Below the pieces are notes generated by a model that saw nothing but the letters and a program-made list of their open reading frames with translations, was not told the origin of the DNA and did not search any database. From Stenotrophomonas sp. Iso1 (GTDB lineage: Bacteria > Pseudomonadota > Gammaproteobacteria > Xanthomonadales > Xanthomonadaceae): a stretch of DNA of 64,000 bases. The stretch is from positions 1,054,001 to 1,118,000 of the forward strand of contig NZ_JAODBT010000001.1 of NCBI RefSeq assembly GCF_027497995.1, in the 5' to 3' direction. The position numbers were made by a program, and so were the translations under genes. Below are positions 38,494-46,969 of the stretch, in pieces; within the stretch, counting starts at the first letter, position 1; each line of letters begins with the position of its first letter.

Positions 38494-38568
38494 GGGTGCT
38501 TAGCTCAGCGGTAGAGCGTCTCCCTTACACGGAGAGGGTCGGGGGTTCGAAACCCTCAGCACCCACCA
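38494..38568 (+). tRNA. tRNA-Val(TAC)
   Basis: 75 nt. GGGTGCT/AGCACCC acceptor stem, anticodon loop CTTACAC (TAC), encoded CCA. Confidence 0.96.
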
Positions 38569-38596
38569 AAGCATCACGAGTAAAAGCGTTAGAAGT

Positions 38597-38673
38597 GGAG
38601 CGGTAGTTCAGTTGGTTAGAATGCTGGCCTGTCACGCCGGAGGTCGCGGGTTCGAGTCCCGTCCGCTCCGCCA
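38597..38673 (+). tRNA. tRNA-Asp(GTC), copy 1
   Basis: 77 nt. GGAGCGG/CCGCTCC acceptor, anticodon GTC, encoded CCA. Three identical copies at spacings of 156 and 140 bp. Confidence 0.96.
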
Positions 38674-38679
38674 CTTCAT

Positions 38680-38712
38680 ACACGCCCCTGAGCAATCGGG
38701 GGCGTTGTTTTC
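38680..38712 (+). terminator. Possible terminator after tRNA-Asp copy 1
   Basis: CGCCCC...GGGGGCG stem followed by TTGTTTTCTC. Confidence 0.55.
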
Positions 38713-38752
38713 TCAAGCCCTTGGGTGAGAGAAAACAAACCAGGTTAAATGC

Positions 38753-38829
38753 GGAGCGGTAGTTCAGTTGGTTAGAATGCTGGCCTGTCACGCCGGAGGT
38801 CGCGGGTTCGAGTCCCGTCCGCTCCGCCA
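38753..38829 (+). tRNA. tRNA-Asp(GTC), copy 2
   Basis: 77 nt, identical to copy 1. Confidence 0.96.
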
Positions 38830-38892
38830 TTTATCCAGCCATTCCTCGGAATGCGCATCATCGGTTCGCCGGTGGTGGACGAGTCAAAACTC

Positions 38893-38969
38893 GGAGCGGT
38901 AGTTCAGTTGGTTAGAATGCTGGCCTGTCACGCCGGAGGTCGCGGGTTCGAGTCCCGTCCGCTCCGCCA
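38893..38969 (+). tRNA. tRNA-Asp(GTC), copy 3
   Basis: 77 nt, identical to copies 1 and 2. Last of the cluster. Confidence 0.96.
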
Positions 38970-38976
38970 GTTGTCT

Positions 38977-39010
38977 CAAAAGCCCTCGGCGTAAGCCGGG
39001 GGCTTTTTCT
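38977..39010 (+). terminator. Rho-independent terminator after the tRNA-Asp cluster
   Basis: AGCCCTCGGC (38981-38990) / GCCGGGGGCT (38995-39004) with loop GTAA, followed by TTTTTCTTT. Confidence 0.85.
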
Positions 39011-39098
39011 TTGGGCCGTACCCGGCTGTGGCCCAGTTGGGACTCAGGCGGGAAGCGGGTTACACTGCCCGGCTCGCCAATAGGCCCTGATTTTTCCC

Positions 39099-41072
39099 AT
39101 GCTGCAGAAACTTCGCGACAAGACCTCAGGCTGGATCGTTACGGTGATCATGGGCCTGCTGATGATTCCGTTCCTGTTCGTGATCGACAACAGCTACCTC
39201 GGTGGTGTCGGTGCGCAGAACGTGGCCAAGGTTTCGGCACCGCCGTCATGGTGGCGCTCGGCACCGTCATGGTGGCCAATGTCCTTCCTGTGGAACCATC
39301 ACGAAGTAAGCGTTGATGAATTCCGCACGCGTTTTGAACAGGCGCGCATGGATGCCCGTGAACAGCAGGGCGAAAATTTCGATCCGCGCGAGTTTGAAAG
39401 CACCGAGAACAAGCGCGTCGTGCTGGACCAGCTGATCGATGAGCAGGTGGTCCGCCTGGCCGCCGAAGAGGCGCACATCGTGATTGGTGATGCCGCTGTG
39501 CGTGAGTACATCGCGGGTATTCCTGCCTTCCAGCGCGACGGCAAGTTCGACCCGGATCAATACAAGATGGCGCTGGCGCAGAGCATGCCGCCGCGCACCC
39601 CGGCGATGTTCGAGCAGTTGGTGCGTACCAGCCTGCAGCAGTCGATCATTCCGACCGCGCTGGCACAGTCGGGTTTTACCACCAAGGGTGAGGCTGAGCG
39701 TCTGTTGAAGCTGCTGGGTGAAACGCGTGATGTCGAATTCGCGCTGCTTCCGGTGGCCGAAGCCGATACCGCAGCGGTCAGCGATGCGGATATCAAGCAG
39801 TGGTATGACGCGCACCCGAAGGACTTCCTGCAGCGCGAAGCGGTGACGATTGAATACGTCGAACTCAATGCCGCGAGTATGCCTGCAGTTGCTGCGGCCA
39901 ACGAGGCCACGCTACGCAGCCGTTATGAAGAAGAGAAAGCACGCTTTGTCAGCGCCGACGAGCGCTTGGCTTCGCACATCCTGATCTCTGCCGGCAGCGA
40001 TGAAGCATCGCAGAAGGCAGCGGAGGCCAAGGCCAACAAGCTGGCTGCCGATGCCAAGCTGCCGGGTGCCGATTTCGCCGCGTTGGCCAAGGCCAATTCG
40101 GATGACGCCGGTTCCAAGGCGGGTGGCGGCGATCTGGGTTGGGTGCAGAAAGGCGTGATGGTCAAGCCGTTCGAGGACGCGTTGTTTGCGATGAAGGCTG
40201 GCGAGATCGTTGGCCCGGTCAAGACCGAGTTCGGCTACCACGTGCTGCAGCTGCGCGAGATCAAGGGCGGCGAAGGCCGTTCGTTCGAGGAAGTGCGTGA
40301 CCAGCTGGCAGCAGAGCAGCTGCAGGCGGACACCGAGCGTGCTTTCAATGACCTGAGCGGCCGTCTGGTCGACCTGGTCTACAAGAACCCGACCGCGCTG
40401 GAGCCGGCTGCCAAGGAAGTGGGCTTGCCTGTGCAGACGCTGGGGCCGTTCACCCACGCAACCGCCAATGGCATCGCCACCAATCCGGCCGTGCTGAAGG
40501 CTGCTTTCTCCGAAACGTTGGTGGAAGACGGCACGGTGAGCGATCCGATCGAGATCGCGCCGAACCACAGTGTGATGATCCGCGTCACCTCGCATACGCC
40601 GGAGCAGGCTACGCCGCTGGCTCAGGCGCGCGAGCAGGTGATTGCTGCCGTGCGTGCCAACCGCGCCAAGGAAGCCCAGAACAAAGCGGCTGACGCGCTG
40701 CTGGCCAAGTTGAAGGAAGGCCAGACCCTGCAGGCGCTGGCGCCGGCAGAGAAGCTGCAGCTGTTGCCGGTCCCGGGCTTGCCGCGCGGTGCACCGATGC
40801 CGACCGCTGCCGCCAACCAGGCAGTGTTTGCCGCTGCGCCACCGGCTGCTGCCGACAAGCCCACCTATGGCAAGGTCGCGATGGAAGACGGGCGTTATGC
40901 GGTGTTCGCCGTAACCAAGGTGACGCCGGGCAATATCGCCGAAGTCCCAGAGCCGCAGCAGGCCATGCTCAAGCAGCAGCTCAGCCAGATTGACGGTGCC
41001 GCAGCAGCCAAGGCTTACGTTGACGGCATGCGCAAGCACTTCAAGGTGCAGGTGCAGGAATCCCAGCTCTGA
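39099..41072 (+). CDS. ppiD: Periplasmic folding chaperone PpiD / SurA-N peptidylprolyl isomerase
   Basis: 657 residues, anchored in the inner membrane by one segment (about 13-32, VTVIMGLLMIPFLFVIDNSY), with the rest periplasmic. A SurA-N-like chaperone region follows (VDEFRTRFEQARMDAREQQG ...). A parvulin-type PPIase domain is at about 285-375 (ASHILISAGSDE ... KANSDDAGSKAGGGDLGW ... VKTEFGYHVLQLREI), then a long second chaperone arm. A Trp-rich stretch right after the membrane segment (PSWWRSAPSWWPMSFLW, about 49-65) is unlike E. coli PpiD. It follows lon-hupB as in other gammaproteobacteria. Confidence 0.93.
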   Translation: MLQKLRDKTSGWIVTVIMGLLMIPFLFVIDNSYLGGVGAQNVAKVSAPPSWWRSAPSWWPMSFLWNHHEVSVDEFRTRFEQARMDAREQQGENFDPREFESTENKRVVLDQLIDEQVVRLAAEEAHIVIGDAAVREYIAGIPAFQRDGKFDPDQYKMALAQSMPPRTPAMFEQLVRTSLQQSIIPTALAQSGFTTKGEAERLLKLLGETRDVEFALLPVAEADTAAVSDADIKQWYDAHPKDFLQREAVTIEYVELNAASMPAVAAANEATLRSRYEEEKARFVSADERLASHILISAGSDEASQKAAEAKANKLAADAKLPGADFAALAKANSDDAGSKAGGGDLGWVQKGVMVKPFEDALFAMKAGEIVGPVKTEFGYHVLQLREIKGGEGRSFEEVRDQLAAEQLQADTERAFNDLSGRLVDLVYKNPTALEPAAKEVGLPVQTLGPFTHATANGIATNPAVLKAAFSETLVEDGTVSDPIEIAPNHSVMIRVTSHTPEQATPLAQAREQVIAAVRANRAKEAQNKAADALLAKLKEGQTLQALAPAEKLQLLPVPGLPRGAPMPTAAANQAVFAAAPPAAADKPTYGKVAMEDGRYAVFAVTKVTPGNIAEVPEPQQAMLKQQLSQIDGAAAAKAYVDGMRKHFKVQVQESQL

Positions 41073-41094
41073 TCTTTGGGAGCTGATTAGAACG

Positions 41095-41125
41095 AAAAGC
41101 CCGGCCATTGGCCGGGTTTTTTGTT
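41095..41125 (+). terminator. Rho-independent terminator after ppiD
   Basis: AGCCCGGCC (41098-41106) / GGCCGGGTT (41110-41118), loop ATT, followed by TTTTTTG. Confidence 0.85.
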
Positions 41126-41340
41126 GAGTGAATATTCTGCCGGGAGCGGATACGGAGCAGGCTTCGCTGGAATTCCATCACCGCACCATCCTGCGGTAGG
41201 AGTGACCTCGACCGTGAAGCGGACGAGGTCTATGACTGCTGGTGCCGTTGGCAACTGCACGATGTGGGCGGTTTGAATTTGCGGTTCTGCGATTTACGCC
41301 ACTCCTGTGCAGGCGCGGCGACCTGACGGGCCAGAAAACA
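41126..41340. other. Gap between ppiD and the transglycosylase gene, with a degenerate REP
   Basis: No gene seen. GTAGGAGTGACCTCGACCGTGAAGC starts at 41196 and looks like a diverged copy of the TAGGAGCGGC...GCCGCGAA element; it has its own 7-bp inverted repeat GACCTCG (41204-41210) / CGAGGTC (41224-41230). Confidence 0.4.
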
Positions 41341-41368
41341 GAAAGCCCGGCGCATGGCCGGGCTTTTA
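41341..41368 (-). terminator. Terminator for the MltD-like gene
   Basis: AAGCCCGGC / GCCGGGCTT stem; T-rich tail on the minus strand, 24 bases past the stop codon. Confidence 0.7.
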
Positions 41369-41391
41369 ACGGTGCTTGCAGGCGGTAGCTA

Positions 41392-42618
41392 TCAGCGCAC
41401 GTCTTCAAACCTCAATACCATGCCTGGGCGGAGTATCGCGCTGGCTTCAAGATCATTGAATGACAGCAATGTCTTGACCGAGATGCCATAGCGACGGGCA
41501 ATGGTCCAGGCCGATTCGCCGTTGCGGACGGTGTGGCGGCGGGCATTGTTGGTCGATGCAACGGTACGTGCCCGAGCAGGTGTTGCGATGGTCGGGCGCG
41601 ACGCAGGAGATGCGTTGCTTTCGGCCAGGGTGACCAATGGTTCGGCTGCAGGCTCACTGCCGTCACCGATCAAGGCGGGTGCCAGCACGCGACTGCCGCC
41701 ACGTGGGCTGGTCAGTGCGGGATTGAGGCGTGCGATGCGGGACGGATCCAGTGCGTTCTGTGCCGACCAGCTTGCCAGCGACGTGTTGGCCGGCAGCGTG
41801 TGGCCCTTGAGGATCGGCACCGGGCGGTTGAGCGACGCCATCAGATCTGGCTCTTTCTCTGCCTGTTCCAGGACGCAGGCCAGGGCGTGCAGCTTTTCCA
41901 CATACGCATAGGTGATTGGGGATAGGCCAGGCAGCTCGGCTGCGCTCGCGTTCTGTGCGTTCATGCCGCCGCGACGCAGCGCCTGCAGGATGCGGTATTC
42001 GCCCGCGTTATAAGCCATTACCGCCAATTGCCAGTCGCCAGCGAACATGCCGTGCAGGGTCTTGAGATAACGCACGGCTGCGCGGGTGGAATCCACGGCC
42101 GAGAGGCGGCCGTCATAGCCCTTTTCCATCGGCACGCGGTGGTTGCGTGCGGTAGTGGCGATGAACTGCCACAACCCAGCGGGACCGCTGGCATTTCGTG
42201 CACCCGGGCGATAGCCGCTTTCGACGAACGGAATCAGCGCGAATTCGGTGGGCAGGTTGGCAGCGCGCAGCTCGTCGACCACATAGCCGAACAGCGGTAA
42301 GGCATCGTCTTCGACATTGCCCAAGCGGGAGGGGGCGTGCGCGAACTGTTTGCGCCAGCGGGCGCTGGTGGCGTCGGCATCGCACTGCGGCGCGGCCAGG
42401 CCGTCACGGAAGTTGGCGAAGATCTCGCGGCCATTGCGGGTGGTGGCGGGCGGCAGCGAGGCAGGATCGATCGGCAAGGCGCCGAGCGCTGCGACGTTCT
42501 GGGACAGGCCGGCGCTGGCAGGCAGCGCCTGGGCACTGGATGCGCTACTGACGCCGAGCAACATGCCCAGCGCCAGGCAGAGATTGGCCCGCCTCACGCG
42601 CGGAAACCGTCTTTCCAT
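41392..42618 (-). CDS. mltD: Membrane-bound lytic murein transglycosylase D-like
   Basis: 408-residue envelope enzyme cutting murein glycan to 1,6-anhydro products. Signal peptide MERRFPRVRRANLCLALGML ... AQA with no lipobox Cys at the expected place, so it is secreted rather than a lipoprotein, unlike E. coli MltD. SLT domain at about 120-260: catalytic Glu in FALIPFVESGYRPGARN, then ASGPAGLWQF and AVMAYNAGEYRIL. One LysM domain at the C-terminus (HTVRNGESAWTIARRYGISV). E. coli MltD has two LysM. Overlaps the gloB stop by 25 bases. Confidence 0.92.
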   Translation of the reverse strand: MERRFPRVRRANLCLALGMLLGVSSASSAQALPASAGLSQNVAALGALPIDPASLPPATTRNGREIFANFRDGLAAPQCDADATSARWRKQFAHAPSRLGNVEDDALPLFGYVVDELRAANLPTEFALIPFVESGYRPGARNASGPAGLWQFIATTARNHRVPMEKGYDGRLSAVDSTRAAVRYLKTLHGMFAGDWQLAVMAYNAGEYRILQALRRGGMNAQNASAAELPGLSPITYAYVEKLHALACVLEQAEKEPDLMASLNRPVPILKGHTLPANTSLASWSAQNALDPSRIARLNPALTSPRGGSRVLAPALIGDGSEPAAEPLVTLAESNASPASRPTIATPARARTVASTNNARRHTVRNGESAWTIARRYGISVKTLLSFNDLEASAILRPGMVLRFEDVR

Positions 42619-43358
42619 CGCCGCAATTCGGCGAAGACTTCCACCTCGTCGGCGGGCGCATGCCCAAGCCGCGTGGCGACCGCGTCGCGGATATGAGCAT
42701 CAGCGGTACGCAGGAATGGGTTGCATTGCAGTTCACTGGCCAATACAGCGGGAACAGTGGGACGAGAACGGCTGCGCATGTCCTGAACTTCCTTCTGGCG
42801 GCGTTGCAATGCCGCGTTGGTGGGATCGACATGCCGCGCGAACACGGCATTGGCCAGCGTGTATTCGTGCCCGCAGCAGACCAATGTCTGTGGGGGCAGA
42901 GCGGCCATTCGCTTGAGCGAAGCCAGCATCTGGGCGGGCGTACCTTCAAACATGCGTCCACAGCCCAGGCTGAACAGCATGTCGCCACAGAACAAATGGT
43001 CGTGGCCAAGGTAGGCAATGTGGCTCCGGGTGTGGCCGGGAACCGCCATCACTGAAAAGTCGAAGCCGGAGGATTGTACCCGGTCGCCATCGGACACCCG
43101 TTCACAATCCAAAGCGATCCGTTCATCCACCGGTGCGAACACCCGCAGCCGTGGCCAGCGCTGACGCAGCTCGGCCACGCCGCCAATGTGGTCGTCATGG
43201 TGGTGGGTGAGTAGCACGGCGGCGGGCTGCATGCCTTGGGCAGCGGCTTCCAATACCGGCCCGGCTTGGCCCGGATCGACGAATATCGTGCGCTCATCGG
43301 GCGTTTGCAGCGCCCAGATGTAATTGTCCTGGAATGCAGGCAGGGCGGTCAGTCGCAT
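42594..43358 (-). CDS. gloB: Hydroxyacylglutathione hydrolase (glyoxalase II)
   Basis: 254 residues from MRLTALPAFQDNYIWAL; the open frame upstream crosses the divergent gene and is not used. Metallo-beta-lactamase fold with the binuclear site THHHDDHIGG, VPGHTRSH, FCGDMLF and CCGHEYT. Converts S-lactoylglutathione to D-lactate and glutathione. The C-terminal HAGH-type domain is present. Divergent from yafS with only 11 bases between start codons. Translationally overlaps mltD downstream. Confidence 0.95.
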   Translation of the reverse strand: MRLTALPAFQDNYIWALQTPDERTIFVDPGQAGPVLEAAAQGMQPAAVLLTHHHDDHIGGVAELRQRWPRLRVFAPVDERIALDCERVSDGDRVQSSGFDFSVMAVPGHTRSHIAYLGHDHLFCGDMLFSLGCGRMFEGTPAQMLASLKRMAALPPQTLVCCGHEYTLANAVFARHVDPTNAALQRRQKEVQDMRSRSRPTVPAVLASELQCNPFLRTADAHIRDAVATRLGHAPADEVEVFAELRRWKDGFRA

Positions 43359-43369
43359 AGAATTGGAAA

Positions 43370-44023
43370 ATGCCTGCCGCCCCGTCCCCCCGTCAAGCGT
43401 CAGTCTCTCCATGGTTTGAGATGGTTGCTGCGCGGGCGATCCGAGATTGGGAGCACCAGTACTTGCTGGGGCGATTGCGCAGCGTGCCTGCCCAGCCTTG
43501 GCTTTGGCTGGCACCCAGCGCGGGATGGTCACCCGAGGCGCCACCGGCGGGGCGTGGCATACGCCTGCACCGGAGCGTGCAGGGAAGTGGCTGGCAGGGC
43601 GAGTTGCGTTGCGGGCTGGCACTGCCGCTGCCGGCCGAGGCGGTCAACGCCATCGTCATTCAACATGCCGCGCCCGCTGATCTGGACACGTTGCTGGCCG
43701 AGTGCGCGCGTGTGCTGATGCCGGGAGGGCGTTTGTGGATGACCGTGCTCAACCGCTACAGCCCGTACCGGGCGCATTGGCAGTGGCAGGGTGCACAGCC
43801 GGCTTCGGTGGCGCGTACCCGCGTGCTGATGAAGCGGCAGGGGCTGCGTTGCCAGTCCATTGGCCACCACGGGCCGTTATGGAGCCAGACAAGTACGGCG
43901 GTGGGGACGAGCTTGCCGGCATTGCGCGCGTTATGCGTGCTGGAAGCAGAAAAGAGAACCGAGGCGCTCATCGGGCCGATGAAAGCCAGCCAAGTGGGCT
44001 GGCGCCGGCCGATGGCGACCTGA
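43370..44023 (+). CDS. yafS: Class I SAM-dependent methyltransferase-like protein (YafS type)
   Basis: 217 residues. Weak SAM-methyltransferase features: LADLDTLLAECARVLMPGGRLWMTVLN resembles motif region III-post (residues about 104-130 here, shown as AECARVLMPGGRLWM), but the N-terminal glycine-rich SAM loop is poorly conserved (LWLAPSAGW). Position between gloB and rnhA-dnaQ is exactly that of E. coli yafS, which supports the call. Substrate unknown; the poor SAM loop leaves open that it is non-catalytic. Confidence 0.75.
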   Translation: MPAAPSPRQASVSPWFEMVAARAIRDWEHQYLLGRLRSVPAQPWLWLAPSAGWSPEAPPAGRGIRLHRSVQGSGWQGELRCGLALPLPAEAVNAIVIQHAAPADLDTLLAECARVLMPGGRLWMTVLNRYSPYRAHWQWQGAQPASVARTRVLMKRQGLRCQSIGHHGPLWSQTSTAVGTSLPALRALCVLEAEKRTEALIGPMKASQVGWRRPMAT

Positions 44024-44041
44024 ATCAGCAAACGGAACAGC

Positions 44042-44494
44042 ATGAAGTCAATTGAAGTACATACCGACGGCGCCTGCCTCGGCAATCCGGGGCCTGGCGG
44101 CTGGGCAGCGTTGCTGCGCTACAAAGGGCACGAGCGCGAGGTCACCGGCGGTGAAGAGCACACCACCAACAACCGCATGGAGCTGATGGCGGCCATCGCG
44201 GGCCTGGAAACGCTCAGTGAGCCGTGCGACATCGTGCTATCCACCGATTCGCAATATGTGCGTCAGGGCATCACCGAATGGATGCCGGGCTGGGTGCGAC
44301 GTAACTGGAAGACGTCTGGCGGTGACCCGGTCAAGAATCGTGACCTGTGGGAGCGCCTGCATGCGGCGACCCTGCGTCATACGATCGACTGGCGCTGGGT
44401 GAAGGGCCATGCCGGCAATCCGGACAACGAGCGGGTGGACCAATTGGCCCGTGATGCAGCAATCCGCGCGCGCGAAGGCGCCGCAAGCAACTGA
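44042..44494 (+). CDS. rnhA: Ribonuclease HI
   Basis: 150 residues. Catalytic Asp10-type [16 protein letters not shown], Glu in [14 protein letters not shown], Asp in VLSTDSQYV, and C-terminal Asp in [12 protein letters not shown]. Removes RNA from RNA-DNA hybrids. 18 bases after yafS and 8 before dnaQ. Confidence 0.97.
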   Translation: MKSIEVHTDGACLGNPGPGGWAALLRYKGHEREVTGGEEHTTNNRMELMAAIAGLETLSEPCDIVLSTDSQYVRQGITEWMPGWVRRNWKTSGGDPVKNRDLWERLHAATLRHTIDWRWVKGHAGNPDNERVDQLARDAAIRAREGAASN

Positions 44495-44502
44495 GGTAAG
44501 CC

Positions 44503-45231
44503 ATGCGCCAGATCGTCCTTGATACCGAAACCACCGGGCTGGAGTGGAAGAAGGGCAACCGCGTGGTCGAAATCGGCTGCGTTGAACTGCTTGAACGTCG
44601 CCCCAGTGGCAACAATTTTCACCGCTATCTCAAGCCGGATTGCGAGTTTGAACCCGGCGCGCAGGAAGTCACCGGGCTGACCCTGGATTTCCTCGCCGAC
44701 AAGCCGCGCTTTGAAGAAGTGGTCGAAGAATTCCTGGCCTATGTGGACGGCGCCGAGCTGATCATCCACAACGCCTCGTTTGACATGGGCTTCCTCGAAA
44801 ACGAGATGTCGCTGCTGGGCAGGAGCCGCTTGGCCGAGCGGGTGACAGTGACCGACACCCTGGCGATGGCGCGCGAGCGTTTCCCAAGCCAGCGCAATTC
44901 ACTGGATGCGTTGTGCCGGCGTCTGGGCGTGGACAACTCGCATCGGCAACTGCATGGCGGCCTGCTCGATGCGCAGATTCTGGCCGACGTCTATATCGCC
45001 TTGACCTCCGGGCAGGAGGAGATCGGCTTTGGTCAGCCAGAGTCGAACTCGACCCATGCCGCCGGTAATGCACAGGCGTTTGATGCGTCGGTGCTGTTGC
45101 CGCGGCCGCGTGTGGTGGTTACCGCATCGGAGCAGGAAGCGCATGAGGCCCGATTGGCCAAGCTGCGCAAGAAGAGCGGTCACGCTTGGTGGGACGGCGA
45201 GCGCGCACCGGAGCCGTCCGAGACGGCGTGA
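44503..45231 (+). CDS. dnaQ: DNA polymerase III epsilon subunit (proofreading 3'-5' exonuclease)
   Basis: 242 residues. DEDDh exonuclease: ExoI VLDTETTGLEW (residues 4-14), ExoII HNASFDMGFLE, ExoIII HRQLHGGLLDAQILADVY (the h is His, then Asp). The C-terminal 60 residues bind the alpha subunit. Co-directional with rnhA. In E. coli the two are divergent; in this family rnhA-dnaQ run together. Confidence 0.96.
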   Translation: MRQIVLDTETTGLEWKKGNRVVEIGCVELLERRPSGNNFHRYLKPDCEFEPGAQEVTGLTLDFLADKPRFEEVVEEFLAYVDGAELIIHNASFDMGFLENEMSLLGRSRLAERVTVTDTLAMARERFPSQRNSLDALCRRLGVDNSHRQLHGGLLDAQILADVYIALTSGQEEIGFGQPESNSTHAAGNAQAFDASVLLPRPRVVVTASEQEAHEARLAKLRKKSGHAWWDGERAPEPSETA

Positions 45232-45352
45232 ATGATGTTCGGTGCGCCGGTTGGCGTTGGGGCGGGCTTGGCCACGAAGCTCGTGACGGTGGGCGTGTCA
45301 GTGTTTTCGCGCCCAACGGCGCTCCTGCAATCAACGGCCATCTGCAGTGCCG

Positions 45353-46057
45353 TCAGTGGCAGCGGACCAGCACCACGGTGACGTTGTCGGAACCGCCGCC
45401 ATCGAGCGCGGCCGCCACCAGTGCATCCACGCACTCCTGCGCGCTGCAGTCGGCATGGGCCAGCGCCTCGGAAAGACTGCTGTCGTCAACTTCTTCGGTC
45501 AGGCCGTCACTGCACAACAACAGCTGCATGCCCGGGCGTAGTTCGCCGGTCATTGTGGCCACGTTGAGGTGCGCGGGGTCGGTGACGCCTAGCGCCTGGG
45601 TGACGACATTGCGGTGCGGATGGGCGCGAGCCTGCTCGGCGGTGAGGCTGCCTTGTGCGATCAGTTCCTGCACGTAGCTGTGGTCCTGGCTGAGCTGGGC
45701 CAGCTTGCCATCGCGCCACAGGTAAGCGCGACTATCGCCAACCCATGCCACTTCAAAACGGTTGCCCTGGACGCGTGCGGCGACCACGGTGGTGCCCATT
45801 GGCAGGCTGTCGTTACGCCGGCGCGAGGTGCGGATGATTTCTTCGTCGGCGATGCGGATAGCCTGCACCAGTGCGGTGCCGTTGCGGATCTCGCGGACGA
45901 TGGTTTCCCGCGCCAATGCGCTAGCAACTTCGCCGCAGGCATGTCCGCCCATGCCGTCTGCAACCAACCACAAGCCCAACTCACCGTCACCGTAGTAGGT
46001 GTCTTCATTGAGCTGGCGACGCAGGCCGACGTGGCTGAGGTGTCCGAATTCGATCAT
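45353..46057 (-). CDS. PP2C-family protein serine/threonine phosphatase
   Basis: 234 residues from MIEFGHLSHVGLRRQLNEDT. Metal and phosphate motifs: NEDTYY, VADGMGGHACGEVAS, VAWVGDSRAYLWRDG, LLCSDGLTEEVDD and the last GGSDNVTVVLV. This is the Stp1-type bacterial PP2C. No Ser/Thr kinase is adjacent, so its partner is elsewhere. Upstream ATGs in frame (to 46255) would extend it through the tRNA promoter region and are rejected. Confidence 0.92.
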   Translation of the reverse strand: MIEFGHLSHVGLRRQLNEDTYYGDGELGLWLVADGMGGHACGEVASALARETIVREIRNGTALVQAIRIADEEIIRTSRRRNDSLPMGTTVVAARVQGNRFEVAWVGDSRAYLWRDGKLAQLSQDHSYVQELIAQGSLTAEQARAHPHRNVVTQALGVTDPAHLNVATMTGELRPGMQLLLCSDGLTEEVDDSSLSEALAHADCSAQECVDALVAAALDGGGSDNVTVVLVRCH

Positions 46058-46257
46058 GAATGCCCAGATGGGCCAGGGTTCGGCGGGATGGCAATGCATC
46101 ATCGCGTTCATGGACGTGCACGGCAAGCGCTGCTCGGGCCGCACCTGCTTCTGGAAAGGATGCACGTCAGGGCGCCGGGGAGCGTGACGGTGAAAAAGCC
46201 CTTGTCGGCATTGCCAATGCCCCTTATCATTCGCACCCCGGTTCGCCGGGACCATCT

Positions 46258-46348
46258 GGAGAGGTGGCAGAGCGGTTGAATGTACCTGACTCGAAATCAG
46301 GCAGGCGTTTATAGCGCCTCGGGGGTTCGAATCCCCCCCTCTCCGCCA
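46258..46348 (+). tRNA. tRNA-Ser(CGA)
   Basis: 91 nt with a long variable arm. GGAGAGG/CCTCTCC acceptor, anticodon loop CTCGAAA (CGA), encoded CCA. Confidence 0.96.
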
Positions 46349-46354
46349 GATTAT

Positions 46355-46384
46355 GAAAAAGGCCGCCTTCGGGCGGCCTTTTTC
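46355..46384. terminator. Terminator after tRNA-Ser
   Basis: 13-bp stem GAAAAAGGCCGCC / GGCGGCCTTTTTC, TTCG tetraloop. The A-run and T-run let it act on both strands. Confidence 0.88.
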
Positions 46385-46499
46385 ATTCTGCCGTTCCAGG
46401 TGCCGATTGCCGCTTTGGCGTTGCTGCGCGGCTTTCGTTCAGGCGCTTTGCGTCGTCCCCAGCGGCTAAACTGTGCGCCACGTTACTCAGGTGCGCCCC

Positions 46500-46898
46500 A
46501 TGTCCGAAATTCTTGTCCCCGTTTCCTTTGGCGAGCTGCTCGACAAGATCTCGATCCTGCAGATCAAATCCGAGCGCATGAGCGATGCGGCCAAGCTGGC
46601 CAACGTGCGCAACGAGCTGTCGGCGCTGGATCGCACCTGGGCTGCGCACCCGGCCGCGTTGCAGGACATCAGCACGCTGCGTGATGACCTCAAGGCGGTC
46701 AACGAGCGGTTGTGGGACATCGAGGATGACATCCGTCTGAAGGAGAAGGCGCAGGCCTTCGACGACGCTTTTGTGCAGCTGGCGCGCAGCGTCTACATCC
46801 AGAATGATGAGCGCGCGCGCATCAAGAAGGCTATCAACCTGGCGCTGGGTTCCAGCTACGTGGAAGAGAAGTCCTATCAGGACTACCGCGCCGGCTGA
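46500..46898 (+). CDS. DUF6165 family protein
   Basis: 132 residues, highly charged and helical, no signal peptide. Start MSEILVPVSFGELLDKISIL. Contains heptad-like helices (LRDDLKAVNERLWDIEDDIRLKEKAQAFDD) and ends SSYVEEKSYQDYRAG. The family has no known function to me; it sits tail-to-tail with a GT9 glycosyltransferase and near kdkA, so an LPS-core-related role is a guess from position. Confidence 0.75.
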   Translation: MSEILVPVSFGELLDKISILQIKSERMSDAAKLANVRNELSALDRTWAAHPAALQDISTLRDDLKAVNERLWDIEDDIRLKEKAQAFDDAFVQLARSVYIQNDERARIKKAINLALGSSYVEEKSYQDYRAG

Positions 46899-46924
46899 GT
46901 CTGAGCATGCTGGCTACGCTGCAG

Positions 46925-46949
46925 AAAGGCCACCCGTTGGGTGGCCTTT
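46925..46949. terminator. Terminator between DUF6165 and GT9 genes
   Basis: AAAGGCCACCC / GGGTGGCCTTT, loop GTT, then TTGC. Bidirectional, between convergent genes. Confidence 0.85.
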
Positions 46950-46969
46950 TGCATTGAGCTGGATGTGAC

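Noticed and set aside
38525..38830. Minus-strand ORF with repeated GLEPATSGVTGQ peptides
   Set aside because: It reads the antisense of the tRNA-Val and tRNA-Asp genes; the repeat in the peptide is the tRNA repeat.
38597..38969. CRISPR-like array (three identical 77-nt repeats)
   Set aside because: The repeats are full tRNA-Asp genes with cloverleaf and CCA; spacings are 156 and 140 bp.
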